Positions 26,980 to 34,487 of a DNA stretch of 64,000 nucleotides are shown in pieces. A program made the translations under genes and the position numbers. Below the pieces are notes generated by a model. It did no database searches, was not told the origin of the DNA, and worked only from the letters and a program-made list of their open reading frames with translations. The stretch spans positions 1,446,501 to 1,510,500 of the forward strand of contig NZ_CP061204.1 of the NCBI RefSeq assembly GCF_014621775.1, given 5' to 3'. Each line of letters opens with the position of its first letter. The first letter of the stretch is position 1. This stretch comes from Stenotrophomonas sp. 169. Lineage in GTDB: Bacteria; Pseudomonadota; Gammaproteobacteria; Xanthomonadales; Xanthomonadaceae.

Positions 26980-27684
26980 ATGCACGTGTCCTGGATCGCA
27001 AGCCTGCTGCTGGGCGTGGTCGTGTCGAGCAGCGCCGTTGCGGCGCGGGCCGGCGAAGTGAGGTTCAGTGGCGTGCTGCCCAATGGCGCACTGATCGAAC
27101 AACGCGTGGAGAGCATGCAGGAACGGCGTTTCCGCAACCTGGTGCGACAGCACACGGACTACAGCTGCGGCGCTGCGGCGCTGGCAACCATCCTCAAGTA
27201 CGCCTATCACCTGGATGCCGACGAAGCGACGGTGATTGAAGGAATGATGGGGGTGTCCGATCAACAGCTGGTACGTGATCGCGGCTTCTCGTTGCTGGAT
27301 ATCAAGCGTTATGTCGAATCAATGGGCATGCGGGGCCGCGGCTACCGCGTTGATGAGGCCCGACTGCGCAACCTGCGCGTGCCCGGCCTGGTGCTGATGG
27401 ATGTGCGTGGCTTCCGCCATTTCGTGGTGATGAAGCAGGTGCGCGGCGACATCGTCGAAGTCGCCGACCCGATCCTTGGCAACCGCAGCCTGCCCTTGGC
27501 TGAATTTCTTGAAGCATGGCCGTCGCGTGCCGTTTTCATCGTCATCGGCAGTGACTTCGATCGCAACAGCGTACTGCTGCAACCCAACGAACGACCCAGC
27601 GCCCGCGCACTGTACGCGCGGCAAGGGCCGATCACCGATGCCGAGCTGGTCGACTTCGGCTTCAGCCACGCCGACCTGTTCTGA
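26980..27684 (+). CDS. fapD: Periplasmic C39-family cysteine peptidase (FapD-like)
   Basis: A 234-residue exported C39-type peptidase. After a signal peptide (cleavage near residue 22-24) comes the C39 catalytic signature with Cys63 in H-T-D-Y-S-C-G-A-A-A-L-A, the catalytic His147 in R-G-F-R-H-F-V-V and Asp163 in V-A-D-P-I-L-G. In bacteriocin exporters C39 domains cut leader peptides. In Fap operons the stand-alone FapD is a periplasmic C39 peptidase needed for fibre biogenesis. Here it sits exactly between the major subunit and the FapE-like gene. The ATG at 26980 was chosen for the signal peptide and the GGAAGGA ribosome-binding site; upstream in-frame ATGs fall in the intergenic hairpins. 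Confidence 0.9.
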   Translation: MHVSWIASLLLGVVVSSSAVAARAGEVRFSGVLPNGALIEQRVESMQERRFRNLVRQHTDYSCGAAALATILKYAYHLDADEATVIEGMMGVSDQQLVRDRGFSLLDIKRYVESMGMRGRGYRVDEARLRNLRVPGLVLMDVRGFRHFVVMKQVRGDIVEVADPILGNRSLPLAEFLEAWPSRAVFIVIGSDFDRNSVLLQPNERPSARALYARQGPITDAELVDFGFSHADLF

Positions 27685-27696
27685 AGGAGAACCGCC

Positions 27697-28449
27697 ATGG
27701 ATACCCGTCTTCTGCTACTGGCCACCGCGCTGCTGGGGTTGATGCCCGCTGCGGTACTGGCCGAGCAACCGCGTGGCAATGGATTGACCGAAATACCCGA
27801 TCCGGAACTCAACCTGATGCGCGGGCGCTACACGGTCGGCGGCAACAACGTGGCCTGGTTCGGCGTCACCATGGTCTCGCAGTGGCAGGCCGCCAACGGC
27901 ACCGCCATGCAGGGCGCGCTGACGCTGGGCATGGACTTCCGCCAGGGCAGGACGCCGAAAGTGAGCTTCACCCCCAGCGTCAGCATCACCGCCGTTGACG
28001 CGCCGCTGCCGCAGGGCGGCAGCATCGCCAGCGTGGACAGCAGTGGTCTGGCCAACGCATCCGGGCTGGTGCAGAGCGTGCAGGTGGCCGGTGATGGCAA
28101 TGTCGCGCGCAATGTCACCTCGCTGACCCTGCGCGATGGTGAGGTACCGGCCATGACCGGCAGTGAGGTCGGCACGGCGAGCGCCCAGCAGGGCGGAGCG
28201 CGTGCTACGGCGTCCTTCGACAACAACCAGGCGCGCCTGCTGCTGCAGCTGGACGGCGTCGGCGAAGTGCAGCAGTGGATCCGCAACGGCAGCGTAGGGC
28301 AGAGCATCGCCCTGGCCGGCGATGGCCAACAGGTGGGCAATCGCCTGCAGATTGAACTGGTCCGGCAGAACCTGGCCAGCAACACCCCGTTGACGCAGAA
28401 CATCGCGCAGGCAATGGCACTGACGCGCGGGATCGGGCCGGGCCAATAG
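27697..28449 (+). CDS. fapE: Fap-like secreted accessory protein with ELxxMRGRY motif (FapE-like)
   Basis: A 250-residue secreted protein at the fapE position. The signal peptide ends V-L-A-E (residue 22-23). Just after it lies D-P-E-L-N-L-M-R-G-R-Y (35-45), then an F-G-V-T-M-V-S-Q-W-Q segment and a beta-strand-rich body with many Gln, Asn, Gly and Val residues. An acidic E-L-x-x-x-R-G-R motif near the mature N-terminus is what I remember of Fap accessory proteins, and it resembles a C39 leader-type recognition site. FapE is found with the extracellular fibre in Pseudomonas. The gene starts 12 bases after the peptidase gene with a GGAGAA ribosome-binding site. Family assignment is moderate. 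Confidence 0.75.
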   Translation: MDTRLLLLATALLGLMPAAVLAEQPRGNGLTEIPDPELNLMRGRYTVGGNNVAWFGVTMVSQWQAANGTAMQGALTLGMDFRQGRTPKVSFTPSVSITAVDAPLPQGGSIASVDSSGLANASGLVQSVQVAGDGNVARNVTSLTLRDGEVPAMTGSEVGTASAQQGGARATASFDNNQARLLLQLDGVGEVQQWIRNGSVGQSIALAGDGQQVGNRLQIELVRQNLASNTPLTQNIAQAMALTRGIGPGQ

Positions 28450-28492
28450 ATCGGTCGGGCAAAGGGGGAATGGCACTCACCGGAAAAGGGAC

Positions 28493-29800
28493 ATGCACAC
28501 CACACACCGCTTCACCCCACTGGCGCTGGCGGCGCTGGTCTACATCGGAAGTACCGCCACGGTCCACGCACAGGCGACGTCAGGCGAACACGCTGACGTG
28601 CAGGCTCTGATGGCTCAACTGGAATCACTGAAAGCCAATTACGCGCAGGAAGTGCGCCGGCTGCGCGAGCTCGACATGCAGGTGCAGGCCATGCAGGCGC
28701 GCCTGTCGGGCAAAGCCTCGGTCGCCACGGCGGGCCCGCCCGCTCCGCCCCCCCTGCCTGACCAACCCCCTGCTTCAGTGGGCGGTGGCGAGGGGTACGC
28801 CAGCTCTGCAGCCGAAGCACAGCAGGCAAAACAGGCCGCCCGACGCAGCGTGGATGATGTGAAGCAGCAGCAGGCCGCATTGTTCTCGCGTCGGTTCACG
28901 GTGGAAAACAGCATTACCTATGCACGGTATGACCGAAAGCAGTTGACCTTGAATGGCTTCCTTGCACTGGACGCGATTTTCCTGGGCAACATCGGCATCG
29001 AGAACGTCGAATCCGATTCGATCACTTACAACCTGGCGGCACGCTGGGGCATCAGTCCTACCCTGACGGTCAACATGGATGTTCCATGGATTGCACGCAA
29101 GACCGTGTACCAGAAGGGGGGCGCAGGGGGCTCCGCTGCGGCGATCGCCGAAGAAGAGACGACCGGCAACGGGATCGGCGACGTCAGTCTGGGGGCCAAC
29201 TATAAGGTGTTCGGCGAACGCGGCTGGCGGCCCGAGACCGTGCTGACTGCCGGCGTCACCGCCCCCACCGGGCGCGCGCCGTACGGCGTGGACTGGACGG
29301 TGCTGGAACGCGATGACGATGACTACATCCGGTTCGCCGTGCCCAAGGACCAGCCCACCGGTAACGGGGTATGGCAAGCCAACATCGGCCTGTCCATCGT
29401 CAAGACGGCAGACCCGGCGATCCTGTTCGCGAATGCGGGCTACATCCACTCATTCAAACAGAGTTTCGATGACATCGACGGTAATCCGGATACGGTCAAT
29501 CCCGGGGATGTGAAGCTGGGGGGCTCGTACTACTTCGGCGCCGGCGTGGCGTTTGCGTTCAACGAGCGTACCAGCCTGAGCATTTCCTTCAGCGACAAGC
29601 TCAGTGCGCGTGCGTCCACGCGGTACAGCAACGGGCAGTGGATGAAGGTGATCGGCAGTGATGCGAATGCCGCGACATTCAACCTGGGCGTTACCTATGC
29701 ACTGAACCAGAAGACCACCCTGGTCAGCCTGCTGGGCATCGGCCTCACCCCGGACGCGCCCGACTTCAGCCTGGCCTTCAAGGTGCCGTACATGCTGTAA
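28493..29800 (+). CDS. fapF: Outer-membrane secretion pore with N-terminal coiled coil (FapF-like)
   Basis: A 435-residue exported protein matching FapF in length and plan. A signal peptide (ending H-A-Q-A) is followed by a coiled coil at about residues 33-68 (A-L-M-A-Q-L-E-S-L-K heptads), a Pro/Ala-rich linker, a second Gln/Ala helix (about 100-130), and then a beta-barrel of alternating hydrophobic strands to the C-terminus. FapF is the trimeric outer-membrane channel that releases the amyloid subunits; its coiled coil gates the pore. Here the barrel ends V-P-Y-M-L instead of the usual terminal aromatic. It is the last gene of the operon, followed at once by a six-unit REP array. Confidence 0.85.
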   Translation: MHTTHRFTPLALAALVYIGSTATVHAQATSGEHADVQALMAQLESLKANYAQEVRRLRELDMQVQAMQARLSGKASVATAGPPAPPPLPDQPPASVGGGEGYASSAAEAQQAKQAARRSVDDVKQQQAALFSRRFTVENSITYARYDRKQLTLNGFLALDAIFLGNIGIENVESDSITYNLAARWGISPTLTVNMDVPWIARKTVYQKGGAGGSAAAIAEEETTGNGIGDVSLGANYKVFGERGWRPETVLTAGVTAPTGRAPYGVDWTVLERDDDDYIRFAVPKDQPTGNGVWQANIGLSIVKTADPAILFANAGYIHSFKQSFDDIDGNPDTVNPGDVKLGGSYYFGAGVAFAFNERTSLSISFSDKLSARASTRYSNGQWMKVIGSDANAATFNLGVTYALNQKTTLVSLLGIGLTPDAPDFSLAFKVPYML

Positions 29801-30433
29801 CCGCGTGCGTTGAATGGGCACGGATCCCGGTAGCGCCGACCCAGGGTCGGCGAGCGCGCGGCGCGGCGCTTTTGTTCTCCCGCCGAGCACGGCTCGGCGC
29901 TACCAACCGCGTGCGTTGAATGGGACGGATCCCGGTAACGCCGACCCAGGGTCGGCGAGCGCGCAGCGCGGCGCCTTTGTTCTCCCGCCGAGCACGGCTC
30001 GGCGCTACCAACCGCGTGCGTTGAGTCCCCACGGATCCCGGTAGCGCCGACCCATGGTCGGCGAGCGCGCAGCGCGGCGCTTTTGTTCTCCCGCCGAGCA
30101 CGGCTCGGCGCTACCAACCGCGTGCGTTGAGTCCCCACGGATCCCGGTAGCGCCGACCCAGGGTCGGCGAGCGCGCAGCGCGGCGCTTTTGTTCTCCCGC
30201 CGAGCACGGCTCGGCGCTACCAACCGCGTGCGTTGAGTCCCCACGGATCCCGGTAGCGCCGACCCAGGGTCGGCGAGCGCGCAGCGCGGCGCTTTTGTTC
30301 TCCCGCCGAGCACGGCTCGGCGCTACCAACCGCGTGCGTTGAGTCCCCACGGATCCCGGTAGCGCCGACCCAGGGTCGGCGAGCGCGCAGCGCGGCGCTT
30401 TTGTTCTCCCGCCGAACACGGCTCGGCGCTACC
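29801..30433. repeat. Tandem array: 6 copies of a 105-106-bp REP-pair unit
   Basis: Six nearly identical copies begin at 29801, 29907, 30012, 30118, 30224 and 30330. Each contains two inverted GTAG-family palindromes (GTAGCGCCGACC...GGTCGGC and GCCGAGC...GCTCGGCGCTAC) separated by a GGCGCTTTTGTTCTCCCG spacer and followed by AACCGCGTGCGTTGA. The last copy ends just before the sigma-54 activator gene. Copies differ by only a few bases, so expansion is recent. Open frames inside the array are repeat artefacts and are not genes. Confidence 0.95.
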
Positions 30434-30452
30434 GGCGACGACAGACATGGAT

Positions 30453-31790
30453 TCACCGTATCGCGGGCAACTCCACCTGGTGCTTGCGGCACAGCCGATA
30501 CACCGTCACCCGCGATACCTGCATGTGCCGTGCGCAGGCAGAGACGTTGAACTCATTCTCGCGCAACGCCTGCACCAGCAGATCGCGCTCCACCTGCTCG
30601 CGTGCGCTCTGCAGCAGCGCACGCGCAGCCGCCGGCAGGGTCGCAACCAGATCCAGATCCGACGGCTCGATCAGCTCACCGTCGGCCACGATCGCCGCAC
30701 GTTGAACCCGGTTGAGCAGCTCGCGCACGTTGCCCGGCCAGTCGAAGCGTTGCATGGCCTGCCGCGCGCAACTGCTGAAGCCCCGTGCACGGCCGGGGTG
30801 GCGTGCACGGAACTGGCGCAGGAAATGCTCCGCCAGCACCAGCACATCCCCGCTGCGCTCACGCAAGGCCGGCATGGCCAGCCGCAGCACGTTGAGGCGG
30901 TAGAACAGATCGCGGCGGAAGCGTCCTTGGGCGACGGCCTGCTCCAGATCGACATGGGTGGCCGCCAGCACACGCACATCCACCCGCAACGGCTGGCTGC
31001 TGCCCACGCGCTCGATGGTGCCTTCCTGCAGCACGCGCAACAGGCTGGTCTGCGCATCCAGAGGCAGGTCGCCAACCTCGTCGAGGAACACCGTGCCACC
31101 GCTCGCGCTTTCGAACAGGCCCAGACGTCGCTGCGCCGCGCCGGTGAACGCGCCGCGCTCGTGGCCGAACAGTTCCGACTGCACCAGGTTGGCCGGGATC
31201 GCGCCACAGTTGACGGCCATGAACCGATGATCCGCGCGCGCGGACATGGCATGCAGCGCGTGTGCGGCGAGCTCCTTGCCGGTCCCGGTTTCGCCGGTCA
31301 CCAGGACCGGCAGGTCGACCGGGGCGAATTTGAATAGCGATGCACGGGTGGCCAGCAGCGCGGGGCTGTCGCCGATAAGGCGCTGTGCAGGGCTGTCGGC
31401 GTCGGTGCTGGTGTGCTGTGGATGATGCGCAAGCTGCTCAAGCAGTGCCTGCTGTTCCAGCGGCAGGCTGAAGTGACCCTGGCACGCATCAAGAAGCGGC
31501 TGCCAACTGGGGGGAGGGCTGCTTACCCCTGAAGGCAGCACGGCCAGCAGCGGCAGGTGATCGTGCCGCTGCGTCCACTCGGTCACCGCCGTCAGCGCGA
31601 GAGCGGGAATCTGCCGGAGATCGATGACGCCAACCACTTGGTCCCGGCCACGCAAGCCCACGGCCTGCGGCTGCAGGGGATCCACGCTGCGCACCTGCCA
31701 GCCGACCGCCGCCAGCGCTGCCCGCTCGGTCGCAAGTGGCTGGCCGAACCAGATCGCGCAACGTGCCTGGATATCAGAGACCACCGCCAT
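30453..31790 (-). CDS. Sigma-54-dependent transcriptional activator (VpsR/FleQ-like domain plan)
   Basis: A 445-residue enhancer-binding protein. Residues 1 to about 125 form a degenerate receiver-like domain with no clear phosphorylatable Asp pocket, as in VpsR and FleQ. The AAA+ domain (about 138-370) has Walker A G-E-T-G-T-G-K-E (166-173), the sigma-54-contacting loop G-A-F-T-G-A (about 211-216), Walker B G-T-V-F-L-D-E-V and the W-P-G-N-V-R-E-L motif. A Fis-type helix-turn-helix ends the protein (about 405-440). It points towards the Fap-like operon, whose first gene has a good RpoN promoter, so it is the likely activator. Control by cyclic di-GMP, known for FleQ and VpsR, is a guess. Confidence 0.93.
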   Translation of the reverse strand: MAVVSDIQARCAIWFGQPLATERAALAAVGWQVRSVDPLQPQAVGLRGRDQVVGVIDLRQIPALALTAVTEWTQRHDHLPLLAVLPSGVSSPPPSWQPLLDACQGHFSLPLEQQALLEQLAHHPQHTSTDADSPAQRLIGDSPALLATRASLFKFAPVDLPVLVTGETGTGKELAAHALHAMSARADHRFMAVNCGAIPANLVQSELFGHERGAFTGAAQRRLGLFESASGGTVFLDEVGDLPLDAQTSLLRVLQEGTIERVGSSQPLRVDVRVLAATHVDLEQAVAQGRFRRDLFYRLNVLRLAMPALRERSGDVLVLAEHFLRQFRARHPGRARGFSSCARQAMQRFDWPGNVRELLNRVQRAAIVADGELIEPSDLDLVATLPAAARALLQSAREQVERDLLVQALRENEFNVSACARHMQVSRVTVYRLCRKHQVELPAIR

Positions 31791-31968
31791 GCCTCACCTG
31801 TCCTTGTAGAGGGGCGGCCCTGGATGAAAAAAGTGCGTACGTGCCGCCCCACGCCGCGCCCCCGGCCGGGCATTGCTGCCACAGCCACCCCTGGATCCAA
31901 TCCGGGGGATACACCATGCGAACGCGGTCGGCGGTCAGGACCGGCCACGCAGCTCGCAGGTGGGAGGC

Positions 31969-31998
31969 AAAAAAAAACCGCTGCAGGGCAGCGGCTTT
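31969..31998 (-). terminator. Intrinsic terminator of the first NlpC/P60 gene
   Basis: On the minus strand, arms CCGCTGC and GCAGCGG around a three-base loop are followed by nine T residues. It lies 24 bases past the stop of the NlpC/P60 gene at 32022. Confidence 0.93.
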
Positions 31999-32021
31999 CG
32001 GAGCGGGTACGGCGTGACCGG

Positions 32022-32798
32022 TTACAGGTCGACGCGGCGTGCCTGCATGAACTTGTTACCCCAGTAGCCGGTCAGCAGGGTGTCCACGCGGACGTCCTTG
32101 CCGGTGCTCGGCGCATGCAGGAACCGGCCCTCGCCGACGTAGATCCCGACGTGGTCCACCCGTCCCTTGCGGCCGAAGAAGACCAGATCGCCTTCGCTCA
32201 GCGCCGTACGGTCGGCAATCAGTTCGTTCTGGCGGTCGCTGGCCATGTCACGCGACACGCGCGGCAGTTCGATGCCCAGCGCAGTGCGGAAGACGTAGCC
32301 GACCAGGCCACTGCAGTCGAAGCCGCTGTCCGGGGTGTTGCCGCCCCAGCGATAGGGCGTGCCCAGCAGGGTCATCGCGCGGCGCAGGACGGACTGGATC
32401 TTGCCGTTCTCTTCGGCACCACCGACCACGATCGAACCGGAGGCACTGGTGTCGTAGTTGGCGAGAAGGCGGCTGAGGTCGCCGGCGACCATCGCCGAAC
32501 GGTCCATCAGCGGAATGCTGTCGTTGGCGGCAAGGTGGGGAAGGAGGGCGGCGAGGGTGGCGCTGGCGGCGGCATCGGCGCGGCTGCGGGTGGCAGCGAC
32601 CGGCTCGGCCTTGGCAGCAGCCTTCACTGCGGTGATGGCGGTGTCGGTCGGTACGGCGACCGGTGCGCTCTGTGCCCAGGCCGGTGCACTGGTGAGTGCA
32701 AGGGTCAGCGAGAGCAGGGCGACGCGCGTGATGCGCTGGGTCAGGCGAGGTGAATTTACGGCGCGCTGGCCTTCACACATCAGTTCGTCGGTCGTCAC
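32022..32798 (-). CDS. NlpC/P60-family peptidoglycan endopeptidase (copy 1)
   Basis: A 258-residue exported cell-wall hydrolase that cuts peptide stems of peptidoglycan. A signal peptide ends near A-P-A-W-A-Q, then comes an Ala-rich spacer to about residue 130, then the NlpC/P60 domain. The catalytic Cys lies in G-F-D-C-S-G-L, the His in V-D-H-V-G-I-Y and the third polar residue in F-L-H-A-P-S-T-G. The domain closely resembles the next gene upstream, so the two are tandem paralogues with different anchoring. An internal ATG at codon 7 is an equally good start. A CRP/Clp-like box lies about 92 bp upstream. Confidence 0.93.
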   Translation of the reverse strand: MTTDELMCEGQRAVNSPRLTQRITRVALLSLTLALTSAPAWAQSAPVAVPTDTAITAVKAAAKAEPVAATRSRADAAASATLAALLPHLAANDSIPLMDRSAMVAGDLSRLLANYDTSASGSIVVGGAEENGKIQSVLRRAMTLLGTPYRWGGNTPDSGFDCSGLVGYVFRTALGIELPRVSRDMASDRQNELIADRTALSEGDLVFFGRKGRVDHVGIYVGEGRFLHAPSTGKDVRVDTLLTGYWGNKFMQARRVDL

Positions 32799-32889
32799 TC
32801 GGCGGTCACAGGGTTAGAAGCGATGGGCAATCATGCCTTGCGAAAGCGTCAAATAAGTACAAATTCCGTTAAAGTTTCGTTGGAAAGGG

Positions 32890-32905
32890 TGTGATGGCCA
32901 TCACG
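32890..32905. promoter_or_regulatory. Candidate CRP/Clp-family binding site
   Basis: TGTGA-TGGCCA-TCACG matches the CRP consensus TGTGA-N6-TCACA at nine of ten conserved positions. It lies in an AT-rich gap between the two NlpC/P60 genes, 92 bp before the start of the downstream one. In Xanthomonadaceae the CRP homologue Clp, which responds to cyclic di-GMP, uses the same consensus. Confidence 0.6.
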
Positions 32906-32930
32906 TTTTGGGTCATCTGCCCTATTCACG

Positions 32931-33479
32931 TTAGTGGAGGACGCGTTTGGCTCCTGTGTAGTGGTCCTTCCAGTAGTGTCCGCCCAGCGAATCCAGCCGG
33001 ACCGTGCCGCCGGTGCTGGGGGCATGCACAAAGCGCCCTTCGCCGACATAGATGCCCACGTGGCTGACGTTGCCGCGGCTGCCGAAAAAGACCAGGTCGC
33101 CCGTCGCCAAGCGCTGGGGTTCGATCTTCGGGCCCTGCACGGCGGCCAGCTCGCGCGAGGTGCGTGGCAGTTTCAGGTCGACCATTTCACGATAGACATA
33201 TGTCACCAGGCCGCTGCAGTCGAAGCCCGACTCAGGGGTGTTGCCCCCGTAGAGATACGGTGTGCCGACCAGACCGATGGCGCGCATCAGCACGGCGTTG
33301 GCCACCTGCGGGTTGGCCGGCGACACGCTGGGCCAGACCTGGGTGACGGACGGGGCAGGGGGCGGGGCGGGGCGGGACGCTTTGCCGCCACCGCATCCAC
33401 TCAGTGTGGCGGAGAGGGCGAGCGTCGCGGCGAGGGAAAAGAAACGGCGCAGGCCGGGCGAAACTGGCGTCATGTCCAT
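32931..33479 (-). CDS. NlpC/P60-family peptidoglycan endopeptidase, lipoprotein (copy 2)
   Basis: A 182-residue paralogue of the neighbouring hydrolase. Its N-terminus has a lipoprotein signal with lipobox L-S-G-C-G (Cys near residue 29), so it is predicted to be lipid-anchored. A short Pro-rich linker leads to the NlpC/P60 domain, with catalytic Cys in G-F-D-C-S-G-L, His in V-S-H-V-G-I-Y and F-V-H-A-P-S-T-G. The two hydrolase genes are in tandem, 132 bp apart, but the AT-rich gap with a regulatory box suggests separate promoters. The ATG at 33479 or the Met two codons later could be used. Confidence 0.93.
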   Translation of the reverse strand: MDMTPVSPGLRRFFSLAATLALSATLSGCGGGKASRPAPPPAPSVTQVWPSVSPANPQVANAVLMRAIGLVGTPYLYGGNTPESGFDCSGLVTYVYREMVDLKLPRTSRELAAVQGPKIEPQRLATGDLVFFGSRGNVSHVGIYVGEGRFVHAPSTGGTVRLDSLGGHYWKDHYTGAKRVLH

Positions 33480-33591
33480 GATCTCCGGATAATGCGCGAC
33501 CTCAGATAGGCCGCCATGATGGCGGCGTACCCGTCGGGCGGCAACCCGCCCCCTCCCGCCTGCCCTCGGCAGCTACCAGACAGAGTTACGC

Positions 33592-34071
33592 ATGAAGATC
33601 GAAAAAGACCGCGTCGTCCGTTTCCACTACACCGTTTCCGAAGTCGGCCAGGAGCCGATCGAATCGTCCAAGGACCGTGAGCCGCTGGCCATCCTGTTCG
33701 GCCACGGCAACATCATTCCGGGCCTGGAAAAGGCGATGGAAGACAAGGAAGCGGGCGCCACCTTCGGCGTTGACGTTGCGTCGGCCGATGCCTACGGCGA
33801 GCGCCGCGAGGGCCTGACCCAGCGCGTGCCGAAGAAGCATTTCGGCAAAGAGAAGCTGGTGCCGGGCGCGCAGGTCGTGCTGCAGACGAACTTCGGTGCG
33901 CGTGCGGTGACGGTGCAGAAGGTGGGCATGAGCGTGGTCGACGTCGACCTCAACCACCCGATGGCCGGCAAGGATCTGCACTTCGACGTTGAAATCATCG
34001 ACGTGCGCGAAGCCAGCGAAGAAGAAGTCCAGCACGGCCACGTGCACGGCGACGGCGGCCACCAGCACTGA
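33592..34071 (+). CDS. slyD: FKBP-type peptidyl-prolyl isomerase, SlyD type
   Basis: A 159-residue cytoplasmic prolyl isomerase and chaperone. The FKBP fold is split by an insert-in-flap domain (about residues 70-125), as in SlyD. Landmarks are the N-terminal V-V-R-F-H-Y-T-V, the G-H-G-N-I-I-P-G-L-E-K-A-M motif and N-H-P-M-A-G-K-D-L-H-F-D. The C-terminal tail is short but His-rich (H-G-H-V-H-G-D-G-G-H-Q-H), compatible with nickel or other metal binding. It is a single gene with its own terminator, divergent from the NlpC/P60 pair. Confidence 0.94.
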   Translation: MKIEKDRVVRFHYTVSEVGQEPIESSKDREPLAILFGHGNIIPGLEKAMEDKEAGATFGVDVASADAYGERREGLTQRVPKKHFGKEKLVPGAQVVLQTNFGARAVTVQKVGMSVVDVDLNHPMAGKDLHFDVEIIDVREASEEEVQHGHVHGDGGHQH

Positions 34072-34095
34072 GTGCCAGTGGTTGCAGTGTTTCGA

Positions 34096-34124
34096 ACGGC
34101 CCGTGCAAGCGGGCCGTTTTTTTT
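34096..34124 (+). terminator. Intrinsic terminator of slyD
   Basis: Arms ACGGCCCG and CGGGCCGT around a six-base loop are followed by a run of eight T, 25 bases after the slyD stop. Confidence 0.93.
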
Positions 34125-34184
34125 AGCGTCAACGTCAACGTCAACAGCTGCAGGGCGGTGGGTCGCGGGGCGGGGTGGCGGATC

Positions 34185-34261
34185 GGTAGCGCCGACCCAT
34201 GGTCGGCGGAATGTTCCCGCCAACGGCCCGCTGCGCTCGCCGACCATGGGTCGGCGCTACC
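34185..34261. repeat. Inverted pair of GTAG-type REP palindromes
   Basis: GGTAGCGCCGACC...GGTCGGC and its mirror GCCGACC...GGTCGGCGCTACC lie 30 bases apart, with the CGGCCCGCTGCGCTC linker also present in the 93-bp array at 14383. It lies in the gap between slyD and the DUF418 gene; no gene was seen in the remaining 226 bp. Confidence 0.9.
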
Positions 34262-34487
34262 GCTTTTCTTTTTTCTTTATTACGCGGCTGGCGGCCCCGG
34301 AACCTGTCAGGGGGGCGGGCGGTGGGGCTGGGCGGGGGCGTTGAGCGCCATGGATGGCGCGAAACGAGGCACGCATGGACGCAGTTTTTGCCGTCCCCCG
34401 CAGCCTCACCGCCCGGCCTCTGGCACGTAGCTTTGAGGCAGCCGCCCGCGAGGGGGTCTAACCCGTTCGATCCACCCTCACCGCATA

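Noticed and set aside
29801..30433. CRISPR array
   Set aside because: Units are about 106 bp and nearly identical throughout, with no variable spacers and no cas genes in the window. They are REP pairs.
29695..30492. Overlapping open frames on both strands inside the 106-bp array
   Set aside because: They are translations of the repeat itself, with identical blocks recurring every 35 residues and no independent ribosome-binding sites.
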